64,000 nucleotides of DNA from Mesorhizobium sp. M8A.F.Ca.ET.218.01.1.1. Its GTDB lineage: Bacteria > Pseudomonadota > Alphaproteobacteria > Rhizobiales > Rhizobiaceae. The position numbers were made by a program, and so were the translations under genes. The stretch spans positions 434,001 through 498,000 of the forward strand of contig NZ_SRUZ01000006.1 in the NCBI RefSeq assembly GCF_004791165.1. Direction: 5' to 3'. Within the stretch, counting starts at the first letter, position 1; every line of letters starts with the position of its first letter. Shown one piece after another: positions 1 to 8,508 of the stretch. Below the pieces are notes generated by a model. That model was not told where the DNA came from. It was given only the letters and a program-made list of their open reading frames with translations, and searched no databases.

Positions 1-614
1 TCGACGATATGACGCTGGCGATGCCGGAGGGCCTCGCTGTCGACATGCTGAAGCGGCTGCATGTCGCCGGCGTGAGCCTCGCCAACAACCATGCCTACGA
101 TCTCGGCCCGTCCGGCTATGCCGAGACGCTGCAGGCGCTGGACGAAGCCGGCATCCCCCATGTCGCCCAGGGCGAGACGCTGGCGCTCGCCGATCTCGAC
201 CTGGTCGGCCTGACCGACATCGACACCAACGGCTCGAAGAACACCGACCTGCTCACCCCTGCCTTGCTCGACCGCCTGCTGCACGAAAATGCCGAACGCC
301 CGGTGGTCGCCTTCGTCCATTGGGGCCGCGAATACAAGACCGAGCCGTCGGCGCGCGAAGAGATGCTCGCCGACCAGATGCGGCTGCGCGGTGTGTCGGC
401 CATCGTCGGCGGCCATCCGCATGTGTCGAGCGAGGCAATCGTGCCGCTCGGCGGCGGCGATGTGGCTGAAGTCTATTCGCTCGGCAATTTCCTATTTGAC
501 CAGAAGGCGGAACGCTCGTCCGGATCGATGCTGGAACTGCGCGTCTTTCCCCAGGGCACGATCTTCGCCCGGCTCATTCCCCTGCCCAACTATTTCGAGA
601 TGGGCCGCAAATAG
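1..614 (+). CDS. CapA-family protein, C-terminal part (5' end outside window)
   Basis: The reading frame is open at the left edge, so the true start lies upstream and only about 203 residues are visible. The visible part has the features of CapA/PgsA-like metallophosphoesterase-fold proteins, linked to poly-gamma-glutamate capsule synthesis: a SLANNHAYDLG segment near the beginning, VGGHPHV in the middle and YSLGNFLFDQ close to the end. These are family metal-site and core motifs. The first in-frame ATG, at position 9, falls inside the conserved region and is not a credible start. The gene converges on the MORN-repeat gene on the other strand. Family assignment is good; a role in capsule synthesis here is only family-based inference. 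Confidence 0.8.
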   Translation, partial: DDMTLAMPEGLAVDMLKRLHVAGVSLANNHAYDLGPSGYAETLQALDEAGIPHVAQGETLALADLDLVGLTDIDTNGSKNTDLLTPALLDRLLHENAERPVVAFVHWGREYKTEPSAREEMLADQMRLRGVSAIVGGHPHVSSEAIVPLGGGDVAEVYSLGNFLFDQKAERSSGSMLELRVFPQGTIFARLIPLPNYFEMGRK

Positions 615-627
615 CCGTTCCTGGATC

Positions 628-681
628 AGGATGCGCCAGGCTTAAGATCGGGCCGGCATCACCTGAATATCGATACGTCCT
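628..681. repeat. Weak imperfect inverted repeat between convergent genes
   Basis: The 65-base gap between the CapA-like gene and the MORN gene holds an imperfect inverted repeat running from AGGATGCG to TACGTCCT, with GGCCGGC near its centre. The right arm (TGAATATCGATACGTCCT) resembles the right arm of the long palindrome at 39611-39756 (CGAATATCGACGTGCCCT), so this may be a short or decayed member of the same family. It could terminate transcription from both sides. The match is weak. Confidence 0.3.
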
Positions 682-2536
682 AACCGCTGCAGCCGACCAT
701 GTCGCGTGGCAGATAACACGCCGCCGGCTCGGTCTTGGTCTCGAACAGCGACCGCTTTGGCTTGAAATAGAAGAAGGTCACCGGCTTGCTCTCGCGAACG
801 CTGCCATCGGCGAAATGCGCGGCGATGCTGAAGTTGTGGATGGACGACATCGACGACCACATCTTCAGCCGCGCCGTATAGGCGCTGATGTTCTTGTTGC
901 CGCGCACCGGCATGGCGATCGTGTAGTCGTGCTTGCCGATTGGAAACTCGATGTTCTGGTAGCGCATCGCTTCCGGTGTGCCGCCACCGCCATCGCCGCA
1001 TTCGGCCATCGATTCCGGGGTCTCGAAAACCGCCACGGTCACCGAGGTGCGAAACGGCTCGCTGTTCTGATTGATATGACCTTCGTCATCTGTCCAGGAA
1101 TAATCGAGCTTGCCGATCGCATTCAGTGTCATCGCCTGCTGCATATTGCCGAGATAGTCGGCGACCTCGCCGAACTTGATCTTGTTGGCCAACTGACTGC
1201 GGCAGACATTGAGACTGTCCACCGACGGACAGGGAAACCGCCCCGTCTCCAGGCTGGCGGTGTCGACGCCGGCTTCAGTGAGCACGCTCTTGATCGACAC
1301 GTCGACGCCCTCGCCGAAACTGCCAATGTCCTTGCTGAACATACGGCTTGGCTGGCCGCTGGGATTGCCATCCTCGTCCACGGTCGTGAACTGGATGGAC
1401 ATTTTCATGTCCTTGGCGTCGCCCCAGCCATTGTTGATGATCGAGAAATCCGGCCGGAAGCCGACACAGCCGAAATGCTCCGATATCGACAGCATCGGCT
1501 TGCGGTAGGCATCGCTCGAGGCGACCTTCATTTCCAGCCGGTCGAGCCTGACTTTGGATTGGTCCGTCGTTTTGAGGTCGACCTCGGCGAAGGCCGGCGC
1601 TTCGTCCCAGTCCTTGCGGCCAAAGACATTGCTGGTCGTAACCTGCCCGGTGCCGTTCCAGCTGTCATTGTCCTCATCCGCCTGCGGATAGATCGCGATG
1701 TCCTCGTCGCGCACCAGGTGCTGGTACTGCATGTCGGATTGCTGCGTCATACGTTGATCCACCACGACCCCGATCTCGACCTTGTCGGCGTCGCCGCCGC
1801 CGGTCTGCGCCTTCAAAAGGCCGCCGACCCGGGCATCGGCCAGCACGTCTGGACGCGAGCTGCCGACCTCCTTGCCCATCACCCATTGCGATTGATAGAC
1901 CGTGCCGCCGGCGAGCCGGGTCCGACCCTTGCCGTTCTTCAATCCGTCGACAAAGGAGCCGGCGAATATTTCGCCGGTCTTCGACATGAGCCGGCCTTCG
2001 CCATTCGCGACGCCAGCGACGAACTGGCCTTCATAGCGGTTGCCCTCGGCATCGATATGGATGCCCTTTCCGTTGAATTCTCCCTCAAGCCACAGCCCGT
2101 CGAAGACCTCGCCCGAACGAAGCTCGAGCCGCCCTTGCCCATCCAGCCGGCCGTTCCTGACGGAGCCAAAATAACTGGAATAGACGGTCTTCGGGTCATA
2201 GTTCGCAGAGCCGCGCACGCGCCAGACCAGGCGGCCCTTGCCGTTGACGGTGCCGTCTTCGGCGATCGTCCGATCGGGAGACTGGCCAGCGGCCGGCTCC
2301 CAGGTGAAGTCGAGATTTTTTTCCGGTTGGAAATCCCACACCCGCACCATCCTGCGCAGCACCGAACGCGTCCGGCTCTGATAGAGGACCTGCACGCGCT
2401 CCGCCCAGGCGCCGGCTGGCTGCGAACTGCCTCCGTTGGCGAAGGCCTGTCCGGTAAGAGATGCCGACAACATCAACGCCGCCAGCAGGGGAGCGGCAGC
2501 CATTGCCCTCATTGCGAAGATTCCTGGCCTTGCCAT
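680..2536 (-). CDS. Secreted MORN-repeat protein of unknown function
   Basis: The chosen ATG follows GAGGGGTGG and begins a good signal peptide (about residues 1-32, ending ...GQAFA). A longer frame opens with GTG at 2689 but would bury this signal. The mature protein is about 585 residues. Roughly residues 75-230 hold several MORN-type repeats with the pattern G-x-L/R-x-G-x-G-x-x (for example RLDGQGRLELRSGEVFDG, EFNGKGIHIDAEGNRYEG, VANGEGRLMSKTGEIFAG, LKNGKGRTRLAGGTVY). The C-terminal 300 residues have no recognised domain but contain cysteine pairs (such as FGCVGF and RFPCPSVDSLNVC) suited to the periplasm or exterior. MORN repeats often mediate membrane or protein contacts. The gene lies downstream of the V8-like protease on the same strand, with a terminator between them, so it is probably a separate unit. 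Confidence 0.7.
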   Translation of the reverse strand: MARPGIFAMRAMAAAPLLAALMLSASLTGQAFANGGSSQPAGAWAERVQVLYQSRTRSVLRRMVRVWDFQPEKNLDFTWEPAAGQSPDRTIAEDGTVNGKGRLVWRVRGSANYDPKTVYSSYFGSVRNGRLDGQGRLELRSGEVFDGLWLEGEFNGKGIHIDAEGNRYEGQFVAGVANGEGRLMSKTGEIFAGSFVDGLKNGKGRTRLAGGTVYQSQWVMGKEVGSSRPDVLADARVGGLLKAQTGGGDADKVEIGVVVDQRMTQQSDMQYQHLVRDEDIAIYPQADEDNDSWNGTGQVTTSNVFGRKDWDEAPAFAEVDLKTTDQSKVRLDRLEMKVASSDAYRKPMLSISEHFGCVGFRPDFSIINNGWGDAKDMKMSIQFTTVDEDGNPSGQPSRMFSKDIGSFGEGVDVSIKSVLTEAGVDTASLETGRFPCPSVDSLNVCRSQLANKIKFGEVADYLGNMQQAMTLNAIGKLDYSWTDDEGHINQNSEPFRTSVTVAVFETPESMAECGDGGGGTPEAMRYQNIEFPIGKHDYTIAMPVRGNKNISAYTARLKMWSSMSSIHNFSIAAHFADGSVRESKPVTFFYFKPKRSLFETKTEPAACYLPRDMVGCSG

Positions 2537-2636
2537 ATCCCACCCCTCAACGCCCAACCCCTTGGATGACCAAGCGTAATCGTGGCGGTGGGCTGGCGCA
2601 AGTGACGGCTCCGACCGTGCACGCCATCGCATAGAA

Positions 2637-2667
2637 AACCGGCGGCGGGAACGTCCCGCCGCCGGTT
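2637..2667 (-). terminator. Strong hairpin terminator after the V8-like protease gene
   Basis: A 14-bp perfect stem (AACCGGCGGCGGGA / TCCCGCCGCCGGTT) with a 3-nt loop is followed, on the minus strand, by a short TTTTCT run. It lies 45 bases past the stop of the protease gene and 100 bases before the start of the MORN gene. Confidence 0.8.
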
Positions 2668-2711
2668 CTTTGTTTCTCTGTCGCGGCACGCGCCGCGACC
2701 GTCGGCAGCCG

Positions 2712-3800
2712 TCATTTGTAGAGGCTGTTGATCCACTGGACGTTGGCGGCGTTCAGGCGCACGGCGGTGTTGGCCTCAGGGCTTTCCGCCACGTTGACGC
2801 CGGTAATGATGCGCTGCTTGGACTTGGTGTCATAGGCATAGACCGAGCTGCCGCTCGACCCCGGGAAAGTATCGCAGTCATACTGGAAATACTCCGGAGC
2901 GATGTTTTCGGCATGGACTTCGCAGCTCGCCTTCCACATCGTACCCATCGGCTTGTCGCCGGGATAGCCGACGAGGTTGGCGGTGAAGTCGCCGAGATCG
3001 TCATAGTTGGCGTAGCCCAGCCAGCCGAGATTGGTGCCGACATCCTGCTTCAGCGTGATGATGCCGAGATCCCACGGGATCACCGAACCGTAATAGCCCT
3101 GGTAGTTGTCGATGAAGCCCTGCAGCACATAGGCGCTTTCGTATTCGAAGGCGCCGAACGGAGCGTCATCGGCGGTGCTGCCATTGAGGCCCGGCACGAA
3201 CAGGTAGTCGGACAGCCAGTCCTTGTCCTCGTGGCTGTAGAGACAGTGCGCGGCGGTGAGCACGGTGCGCGGGCCGATCAACGTTGCCGAACAGCTGCCA
3301 TAGCCGGTCTTCGACTTGGCTTCGAGATAGCCGATTGCCGAGAACGGATAGGTCTTGGTGTTCTTGACCTGCTCACGATCGTCGGTGCCGAAAACCTGAC
3401 GTCCGGCTTCGCCTTCGCCAAGGTCAGGATCCTCGGTCTTGCGCGGGTCGCCCTCGGCGCCATTGGCCGGCGCATTCAGTTCCTTGATGATGATCTCCCG
3501 CAGCGCTTCGCTCGGTTCGATCTTGATCTCCTTGCCATCGGCTGAACGTCCGACGATGCCATAGGATTTGACAGCCGCTTTCTCGTCGGTGATCGGCGCG
3601 GCGCGGTTGTCTTCGTCAGTCAGCGTCGGCGGCGCGATCGGCTTGGCCCGCCCGGGCTTGTAGTCGCCCGAAGTCACGTCCCGCATGCTTTCGCCATTGC
3701 CGGCACTGGCGGAGCCAGGATCGGCGGCGAAAGCAGGGACTGCCGACATTGCGGTGGAAAGCAATGCGGAAGCAATCATAAGCTTTGTCAGTTTTGTCAT
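2712..3800 (-). CDS. Secreted V8-like (glutamyl endopeptidase-type) serine protease
   Basis: This is a 362-residue secreted protease of the trypsin-fold S1B/V8 group. Residues 1-25 are a signal peptide ending PAFA. Residues 26 to about 150 look like a charged propeptide. The catalytic domain follows, with His185 (LTAAHC), Asp244 (WDLGIITL) and Ser316 in FPGSSGSSV. The SGS motif and the short C-terminal part are more like glutamyl endopeptidases than trypsin. A Cys pair (C293 in SCEVHA and C309 in YDCD) lies just before the active serine. It is divergent from a second secreted protease at 4202, with a 400-base gap holding both promoters. Cleavage specificity cannot be told from sequence alone. 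Confidence 0.88.
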   Translation of the reverse strand: MTKLTKLMIASALLSTAMSAVPAFAADPGSASAGNGESMRDVTSGDYKPGRAKPIAPPTLTDEDNRAAPITDEKAAVKSYGIVGRSADGKEIKIEPSEALREIIIKELNAPANGAEGDPRKTEDPDLGEGEAGRQVFGTDDREQVKNTKTYPFSAIGYLEAKSKTGYGSCSATLIGPRTVLTAAHCLYSHEDKDWLSDYLFVPGLNGSTADDAPFGAFEYESAYVLQGFIDNYQGYYGSVIPWDLGIITLKQDVGTNLGWLGYANYDDLGDFTANLVGYPGDKPMGTMWKASCEVHAENIAPEYFQYDCDTFPGSSGSSVYAYDTKSKQRIITGVNVAESPEANTAVRLNAANVQWINSLYK

Positions 3801-4201
3801 GGTGAGACTCTCCCAAAAGTCAGCAAGGACTGGATCAAAATACAGAAATATTGTCGAGATCGTGGTGGTGCTGAAAAATCGGCAAAGGCTATCGGCGAAC
3901 GTACCGGATCGTTGTTTGCCTCGGTCAATCTAAAGCCCCCGCCTAAGACCCTGCCGCGACATACTGCCTAAAATAATCCAAAATTGGCAATGATAAATCG
4001 CTTCCACGTAGCCCGTGGGGGGCTATAGAGTTTTGTGCGGGTTCTGCTCGCGGGCACGGTTAGCAAAAGTGGGATTCGGTTTTGTGACCGATCGCGCGCC
4101 GTTCGATAGGGTGCGTGTCCGGATCGCCGAACCGGCGGCCTCTGGTTGCACAATGCCCGGCGTCGATCCGCGCGGGAGAATTGTCTCAGGAGGGGGTTCG
4201 G
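3801..4201. promoter_or_regulatory. Divergent promoter region between two secreted proteases
   Basis: This gap of about 400 bases must hold the promoters of both proteases. It is more AT-rich than the flanking genes around 3830-4000, and a good ribosome site (CAGGAGGG) sits at its right end before 4202. I see no strong operator palindrome or RNA gene in it. Confidence 0.4.
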
Positions 4202-5299
4202 GTGCACATCACAAATCGGTTCGGGCAGGTCGTTGCCGCATCGCTGCTTGGCATCGCCGCTGCCGTTGCATTCATCAACGCCGGCCAGGCGGACGAGGCC
4301 GCCGTCAGGCCGGAAGCGGCCGTTTCGCCGATGCAGCGGGTGACCGATGCCAGGGCCAAGGCAGCGGCGGAGAACCCCGACGGCACCGATCGCGTCTATG
4401 GCGGCAATCAGGCTGAAAAGGGCGCCTATCCTTTCCAGGTGGCACTCCTCACCACCGCCAGGCTGGACGAGAATCCGGCCTCTCAGGCCAACGCGCAGTT
4501 TTGCGGCGGCAGCCTGATCGCGCCGCAATGGGTGCTGACGGCTGCGCACTGCCTCAACGACAAGGGCCGCCCGATCTCGCCCGATTCCGTCACCGTGCTG
4601 ACCGGTGCCACGGATCTCAGCGAAGGCAAGCGGCACAAGGTTGTCGAAGTCATCGTCAACGAGGGCTACAGCGAACAGACGCTCGACAACGATCTCGGCC
4701 TGCTCCGGCTCGCCGACCCGGCCGATGCGCCGACCATCAAGCTTACCCATGACGCGACACCAGACACCGGCAAGACCACCGTCACCGGCTGGGGCAAGAT
4801 GCAGGACGGCACCTTCCCGACCACGCTGATGGTCGCCGATCTCGACCTGCAGCCAAACAGCGCCTGCAACAGCGGCATCAAGGCCATCTATGCCCATGAC
4901 CTGAAAGCGGCTCTCGGAGACCTGTCGCACCGCATGCGCTATTCGGAAAAGGGCATCGATGCCGCGGCCAATGCGATTGCCGCCGACATGACCGATCCGC
5001 TGACCAGCAACATGATCTGCGCCGGCACCACGAGCGGCGTGCGTGACGCCTGCAATGGCGACAGCGGCGGACCGCTGTTCATGACCGGCGCCGGCGGCCC
5101 GATCCAGGTCGGCGTCGTCAGTTGGGGCGAAGGCCCGGCCGATGGCAGCGCTGCCTGCGGCCACAAGGACGCCTATGGCATCTACACGCGGCTGGCCAAC
5201 TACACCGGCTGGATCGAGGCCAAGATGAAGACATCCGCCCCGGCGCCCGAAAAGCCCAAGGCTGGGCTCGGTACCGCCCAGAAGCCAAAGTCGCCCTGA
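4202..5299 (+). CDS. Secreted trypsin-like serine protease (S1A)
   Basis: The GTG start at 4202 is preceded by CAGGAGGG and begins a signal peptide (HITNRFGQVVAASLLGIAAA..., about 30 residues). A short propeptide ends at the RVYGG activation site (Val65 after Arg64), equivalent to trypsin's R-IVGG. The catalytic triad is complete: His116 (LTAAHC), Asp164 (DNDLGLL) and Ser288 (GDSGGP). The Asp six residues before the active serine (DACNGDSGGP) is the S1-pocket residue that gives trypsin its Lys/Arg preference. Typical trypsin cysteines are present, and an acidic insertion near residues 235-260 lengthens the domain. A true trypsin with an intact activation site is unusual in rhizobia. It is followed by a strong terminator. 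Confidence 0.9.
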   Translation: MHITNRFGQVVAASLLGIAAAVAFINAGQADEAAVRPEAAVSPMQRVTDARAKAAAENPDGTDRVYGGNQAEKGAYPFQVALLTTARLDENPASQANAQFCGGSLIAPQWVLTAAHCLNDKGRPISPDSVTVLTGATDLSEGKRHKVVEVIVNEGYSEQTLDNDLGLLRLADPADAPTIKLTHDATPDTGKTTVTGWGKMQDGTFPTTLMVADLDLQPNSACNSGIKAIYAHDLKAALGDLSHRMRYSEKGIDAAANAIAADMTDPLTSNMICAGTTSGVRDACNGDSGGPLFMTGAGGPIQVGVVSWGEGPADGSAACGHKDAYGIYTRLANYTGWIEAKMKTSAPAPEKPKAGLGTAQKPKSP

Positions 5300-5324
5300 A
5301 GCGACCGCTTCGGATTGCCACGGG

Positions 5325-5354
5325 AAACGGTGGGAACATCCCGCCGTTTTTGTT
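5325..5354 (+). terminator. Rho-independent terminator after the trypsin-like gene
   Basis: An 11-bp stem (AAACGGTGGGA / TCCCGCCGTTT, one G-T pair) with the loop ACA runs into TTTTTG, 25 bases past the protease stop. Confidence 0.85.
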
Positions 5355-5374
5355 TGCCGGCTTACCGAGCGAGC

Positions 5375-6421
5375 CTATTTCCTTGGCGGACCTTTGCGCT
5401 CGGCGGAGGCCGCCCACAGATTGATGTCGGACTCGCGCGCGTAAGTATCGATCTCGGCCAATTCGGCGTCGCTGAAATCGAGCACCTTGAGCGCGCCGAC
5501 GCAATCCTCGACCTGCTCGGGCCGGCTGGCGCCTATCAGCGCCGACGTCACCTTGCCCTTGCGCAACACCCATGCCAGCGCCATCTGCGCCAGCGTCTGG
5601 CCGCGTTTGCCGGCAATCGCGTTGAGCGACTTGATGTTGGCAATGGTGCGATCGTTGATGAAAGCCGTCTTCAGCGACTTGCCCTGGGAGGCCCGGCTGC
5701 CATCGGGAATGCCGCCGAGATATTTATCGGTCAGCATGCCTTGCGCCAGCGGCGAAAACACGATGGAGCCGACGCCGAGCCCTTCGAGCGTGTCGAGCAG
5801 CCCGTCCTCCTCGACCCAGCGGTTCAACATCGAATAGCTCGGCTGGTGGATGACACAGGGCGTGCCCAATTGCCTCAATATGTCGGCGGCCTCGCGGGTG
5901 CGCTGCGAATTGTAGGACGAGATGCCGGCATAGAGCGCCTTGCCCGAACGCACCGCATGGTCGAGCGCGCCCATGGTTTCTTCGAGTGGCGTGTCGGGAT
6001 CGAAACGGTGCGAATAGAAGATGTCGACATAGTCGAGCCCCATCCGCTTCAAGCTCTGGTCGAGGCTGGCCAGCACGTATTTGCGCCCGCCCCATTCGCC
6101 GTACGGACCGGCCCACATCTCGTAACCGGCCTTGGTCGAGATGATCAGCTCGTCGCGATAGGCGGAAAAATCGGTGCGCAGGATCTCGCCGAAAGCGGTC
6201 TCCGCCGAGCCGGGCGGCGGACCATAATTGTTGGCGAGGTCGAAATGGGTGATGCCGAGGTCGAAAGCCTTGCGGACGATGGCCTGCTTGGTCCGATGCG
6301 GCGTGTCGTTCCCGAAATTGTGCCACAGCCCGAGCGAGATCGCCGGCAGCTTGAGGCCGGACCGCCCGCAGCGGTTGTAGATCATGTTTTCGTAGCGGTT
6401 TTCAGCGGCGATATAGGGCAT
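5375..6421 (-). CDS. Aldo/keto reductase, L-glyceraldehyde-3-phosphate reductase (YghZ) type
   Basis: The 348-residue protein matches the YghZ/MgrA group of NADPH aldo/keto reductases from the first residues: CGRSGLKLPAISLGLWHNFG, then LGITHFDLANNYGPPPGSAE, which holds the catalytic Asp and Tyr. The catalytic Lys (ISTKAGYEMW) and His (IFYSHRFDP) follow at the expected spacing. E. coli YghZ is about 346 residues. The ATG at 6421 follows GAGGATTTCCC; upstream in-frame codons lack a ribosome site. It is the last gene of the leftward sugar operon starting at 12757, separated from the Gfo/Idh/MocA gene by a 131-base gap with a hairpin. It may reduce a small aldehyde or open-chain sugar from the pathway. 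Confidence 0.85.
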   Translation of the reverse strand: MPYIAAENRYENMIYNRCGRSGLKLPAISLGLWHNFGNDTPHRTKQAIVRKAFDLGITHFDLANNYGPPPGSAETAFGEILRTDFSAYRDELIISTKAGYEMWAGPYGEWGGRKYVLASLDQSLKRMGLDYVDIFYSHRFDPDTPLEETMGALDHAVRSGKALYAGISSYNSQRTREAADILRQLGTPCVIHQPSYSMLNRWVEEDGLLDTLEGLGVGSIVFSPLAQGMLTDKYLGGIPDGSRASQGKSLKTAFINDRTIANIKSLNAIAGKRGQTLAQMALAWVLRKGKVTSALIGASRPEQVEDCVGALKVLDFSDAELAEIDTYARESDINLWAASAERKGPPRK

Positions 6422-6496
6422 GGGAAATCCTCGGATCTGAACGGACAGGGCACCGTCATCGCAGAGGCGATGAACGTGCCCGTACGCCATCCTTTA

Positions 6497-6524
6497 CCCC
6501 CTCCCCGGAGGAACGGGGAGAGGG
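6497..6524. repeat. Short CTCCCCG hairpin in the operon gap
   Basis: A small inverted repeat (CTCCCCG, 6-nt loop, CGGGGAG) lies between the aldo/keto reductase and Gfo/Idh/MocA genes. Its core resembles the CTCCCCG/CGGGGAG stems at 32787, 40700 and 63470, so it is probably a minimal member of that repeat family. Confidence 0.5.
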
Positions 6525-6552
6525 CAAGCAAAATTATCGATAATCTCCGCGA

Positions 6553-7695
6553 CTACTTCTTCTTGGCCAGGAGATCCTTGGCTTGCTTGACGCCAAGCGC
6601 GGCCGGACGCTCGCATGTGGTCTGCATGGCGACGAACTTGCCGGTTTCGCCGGAGCGCAGGAGGCCAGTCATGACATCGACGGCATGCAGCGCGAGTTCC
6701 ATCGAGCAGCGGTGCGGCCGCCCCTCGGCGATCGCCAGCGCCATGTCGGCCAGGCCCGCCGTGCGGTAATTGGCCATCATGCCTTGGCCGTGCATCTCAT
6801 TGGGGATGCCCAGCGGATGCTTCCATTTCGGCTGCTTCTTGACCGGTTTTCCCTCTTCGGTGAAGCGAACGTCGCCGCCGAAGAAGTTCGGATCCGGCAC
6901 GAACACCGTTCCGGCCTCGCCATAAAGCTCCATCGGCGCGTGGCCGTGAGCCCAGACGTCCCAGCTTGTGTTCAGCGTCACCACGGCGCCGTTCTCGAAT
7001 TCCAGCAGGCCGTGAATGGTGGTCGGCGTGTTGACCGGGATTTTTTCACCCGCTCGCGGCTTGGAACTGATTGTCCGTTCCTTGGCGGGGGTCGTCGCGA
7101 AAGCCGCCACCTGCTTCACCGGCCCGATCAGCTGGATGAGATTGGTGATGTAGTACGGTCCGATGTCGAGCACCGGCCCGGCGCCCGGCTGGAAAAAGAA
7201 GTCCGGATTGGGGTGCCAGTGTTCCATGCCATGGCCCATGACATGGCAGGTGCCGCTGGTGATCCGGCCGAGCTTTCCCTCGTCGATCAGTTCACGCACC
7301 AACTGGTGCGCGCCGCCGAGAAACGTGTCCGGCGCCGAGCCGATGCGCAGCCCCTTCTTCTCGGCCCGCGTCTTGAGGTCCTGGCCCTCCTTGAGCGACA
7401 GCACGAACGGCTTTTCCGAATAGACGTGCTTGCCGGCATCGAGCACCTGCTTCGACACCTCGTAGTGCACGGCCGGAATGGTCAGGTTGACGATGATGTC
7501 GATATCGTCGGCCTTGAGCAGATCCTCGACGGTTTCGGCACGGAGCTTGAATTCCTTCGCCCGTGCCCTGGCCGCGTCCATGTTGATGTCGGCGCAGGCG
7601 CGCATCTCGATGCCGCGAAACAGCGGCGCCAGCGAGAAATACGCCTTCGAGATGTTGCCGCAGCCGATGACGCCAATACCCAGTTTCTTTGCCAT
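6553..7695 (-). CDS. Gfo/Idh/MocA-family oxidoreductase
   Basis: A 380-residue NAD(P)-dependent dehydrogenase. The N-terminal Rossmann motif is LGIGVIGCGNISKAYF and the family SEKPF motif, whose Lys takes part in catalysis, lies near residue 96. The C-terminal half is the usual alpha/beta substrate domain; GPVLDIGPYY is the equivalent of the family's D-x-G-x-H/Y catalytic segment. It sits 11 bases downstream of a TIM-barrel isomerase gene in a sugar ABC-transporter operon. Such pairs typically oxidise a sugar, inositol or glycoside carbon (often C3), after which the isomerase-like partner rearranges or cleaves the product. The substrate is not predictable here. Confidence 0.87.
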   Translation of the reverse strand: MAKKLGIGVIGCGNISKAYFSLAPLFRGIEMRACADINMDAARARAKEFKLRAETVEDLLKADDIDIIVNLTIPAVHYEVSKQVLDAGKHVYSEKPFVLSLKEGQDLKTRAEKKGLRIGSAPDTFLGGAHQLVRELIDEGKLGRITSGTCHVMGHGMEHWHPNPDFFFQPGAGPVLDIGPYYITNLIQLIGPVKQVAAFATTPAKERTISSKPRAGEKIPVNTPTTIHGLLEFENGAVVTLNTSWDVWAHGHAPMELYGEAGTVFVPDPNFFGGDVRFTEEGKPVKKQPKWKHPLGIPNEMHGQGMMANYRTAGLADMALAIAEGRPHRCSMELALHAVDVMTGLLRSGETGKFVAMQTTCERPAALGVKQAKDLLAKKK

Positions 7696-7706
7696 GGTGG
7701 TTGTTC

Positions 7707-8453
7707 CTAGTAGCTCTTGACGGTTGCGATCGAGCGGCGGGCGAAGCGCTCGATGTCGTTGGGATTGTCCTGTTCCATGACAAAGTATTTCGCCGCGCTC
7801 TTGGCCCGCAACACCTTGATCAGGTCCGCCCAGTCGATCGTGCCGTGGCCGACATCCGACCAGCCATCCTCATCCAGCCCCTCACCCGGCTTCGCCATGT
7901 CCTTGACATGCACGGCGACGATGCGCTTGCCGTGCTTTTCGATCCAGGGCAGCGGGTCGGCGCCGCCGCGCACCACCCAGGCAACGTCCATTTCCCAGCC
8001 AATGTCGGGGGCGGAGGACAGGATATGATCCTGCGGCAGCGAGCCGTCGGCGAGCGCCTTGAACTCGAAATCATGGTTGTGCCAGGCAAAACCATAGCCG
8101 GCCTTCGAGGCCACCTCGCCGACCTTGGCCAGGCGCTCGCCGAAGCCGCGCCAGCCGGCGGTATCGGATGGCCTGTCCTCCGCCATCAGATAGGGGCAGA
8201 TCAAGAGCTTGACGCCGAGCGTTTCGGCGATCCGGCGCACGCCGTCGAAATCCTTCTCCAGCGCATCGATGGAAAAATGCCCGGTCGGCATGGCAAGGCC
8301 GTTCTTGTCGAGTTCGGCGCGGAAGGCCTTGGGATCGTCATAGACGCCGCCGAAGCCTTCGACCTCGGCGTAACCGAGCTTGCCGAGCATTTCGAGCACA
8401 TCGGTCCAAGGCAAGAAATTGCGGGCGCTATAAAGTTGGAATGACCAGTTCAT
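7707..8453 (-). CDS. Sugar phosphate isomerase/epimerase-like TIM barrel
   Basis: A 248-residue xylose-isomerase-like TIM barrel. Metal-ligand candidates fall in the usual strand ends: Glu in YAEVEGFGG, His/Glu in WHNHDFEFK, Asp in WEMDVAWV, His in VAVHVKDM and Glu near the C terminus in FVMEQDNP. The ATG at 8453 begins MNWSFQLYSARNF, typical for the family; upstream in-frame codons are shadows of the ATPase gene. It lies between the ABC ATPase and the Gfo/Idh/MocA gene, which points to conversion of the imported compound or its keto form. Confidence 0.85.
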   Translation of the reverse strand: MNWSFQLYSARNFLPWTDVLEMLGKLGYAEVEGFGGVYDDPKAFRAELDKNGLAMPTGHFSIDALEKDFDGVRRIAETLGVKLLICPYLMAEDRPSDTAGWRGFGERLAKVGEVASKAGYGFAWHNHDFEFKALADGSLPQDHILSSAPDIGWEMDVAWVVRGGADPLPWIEKHGKRIVAVHVKDMAKPGEGLDEDGWSDVGHGTIDWADLIKVLRAKSAAKYFVMEQDNPNDIERFARRSIATVKSY

Positions 8454-8508
8454 CGTCTCTGTCCGTTCTGCTTGGGGATTGTCTTTGGGAGGATGGTCTT
8501 CTTGGGAG

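Noticed and set aside
815..2569. 584-codon open frame on the plus strand, antisense to the MORN-repeat gene
   Set aside because: The minus-strand frame has a signal peptide, repeats and a ribosome site. The antisense frame has none and is a by-product of high GC.
3968..5164. 398-codon minus-strand frame over the trypsin-like gene
   Set aside because: It is antisense to a protein with a complete catalytic triad and shows no domain.
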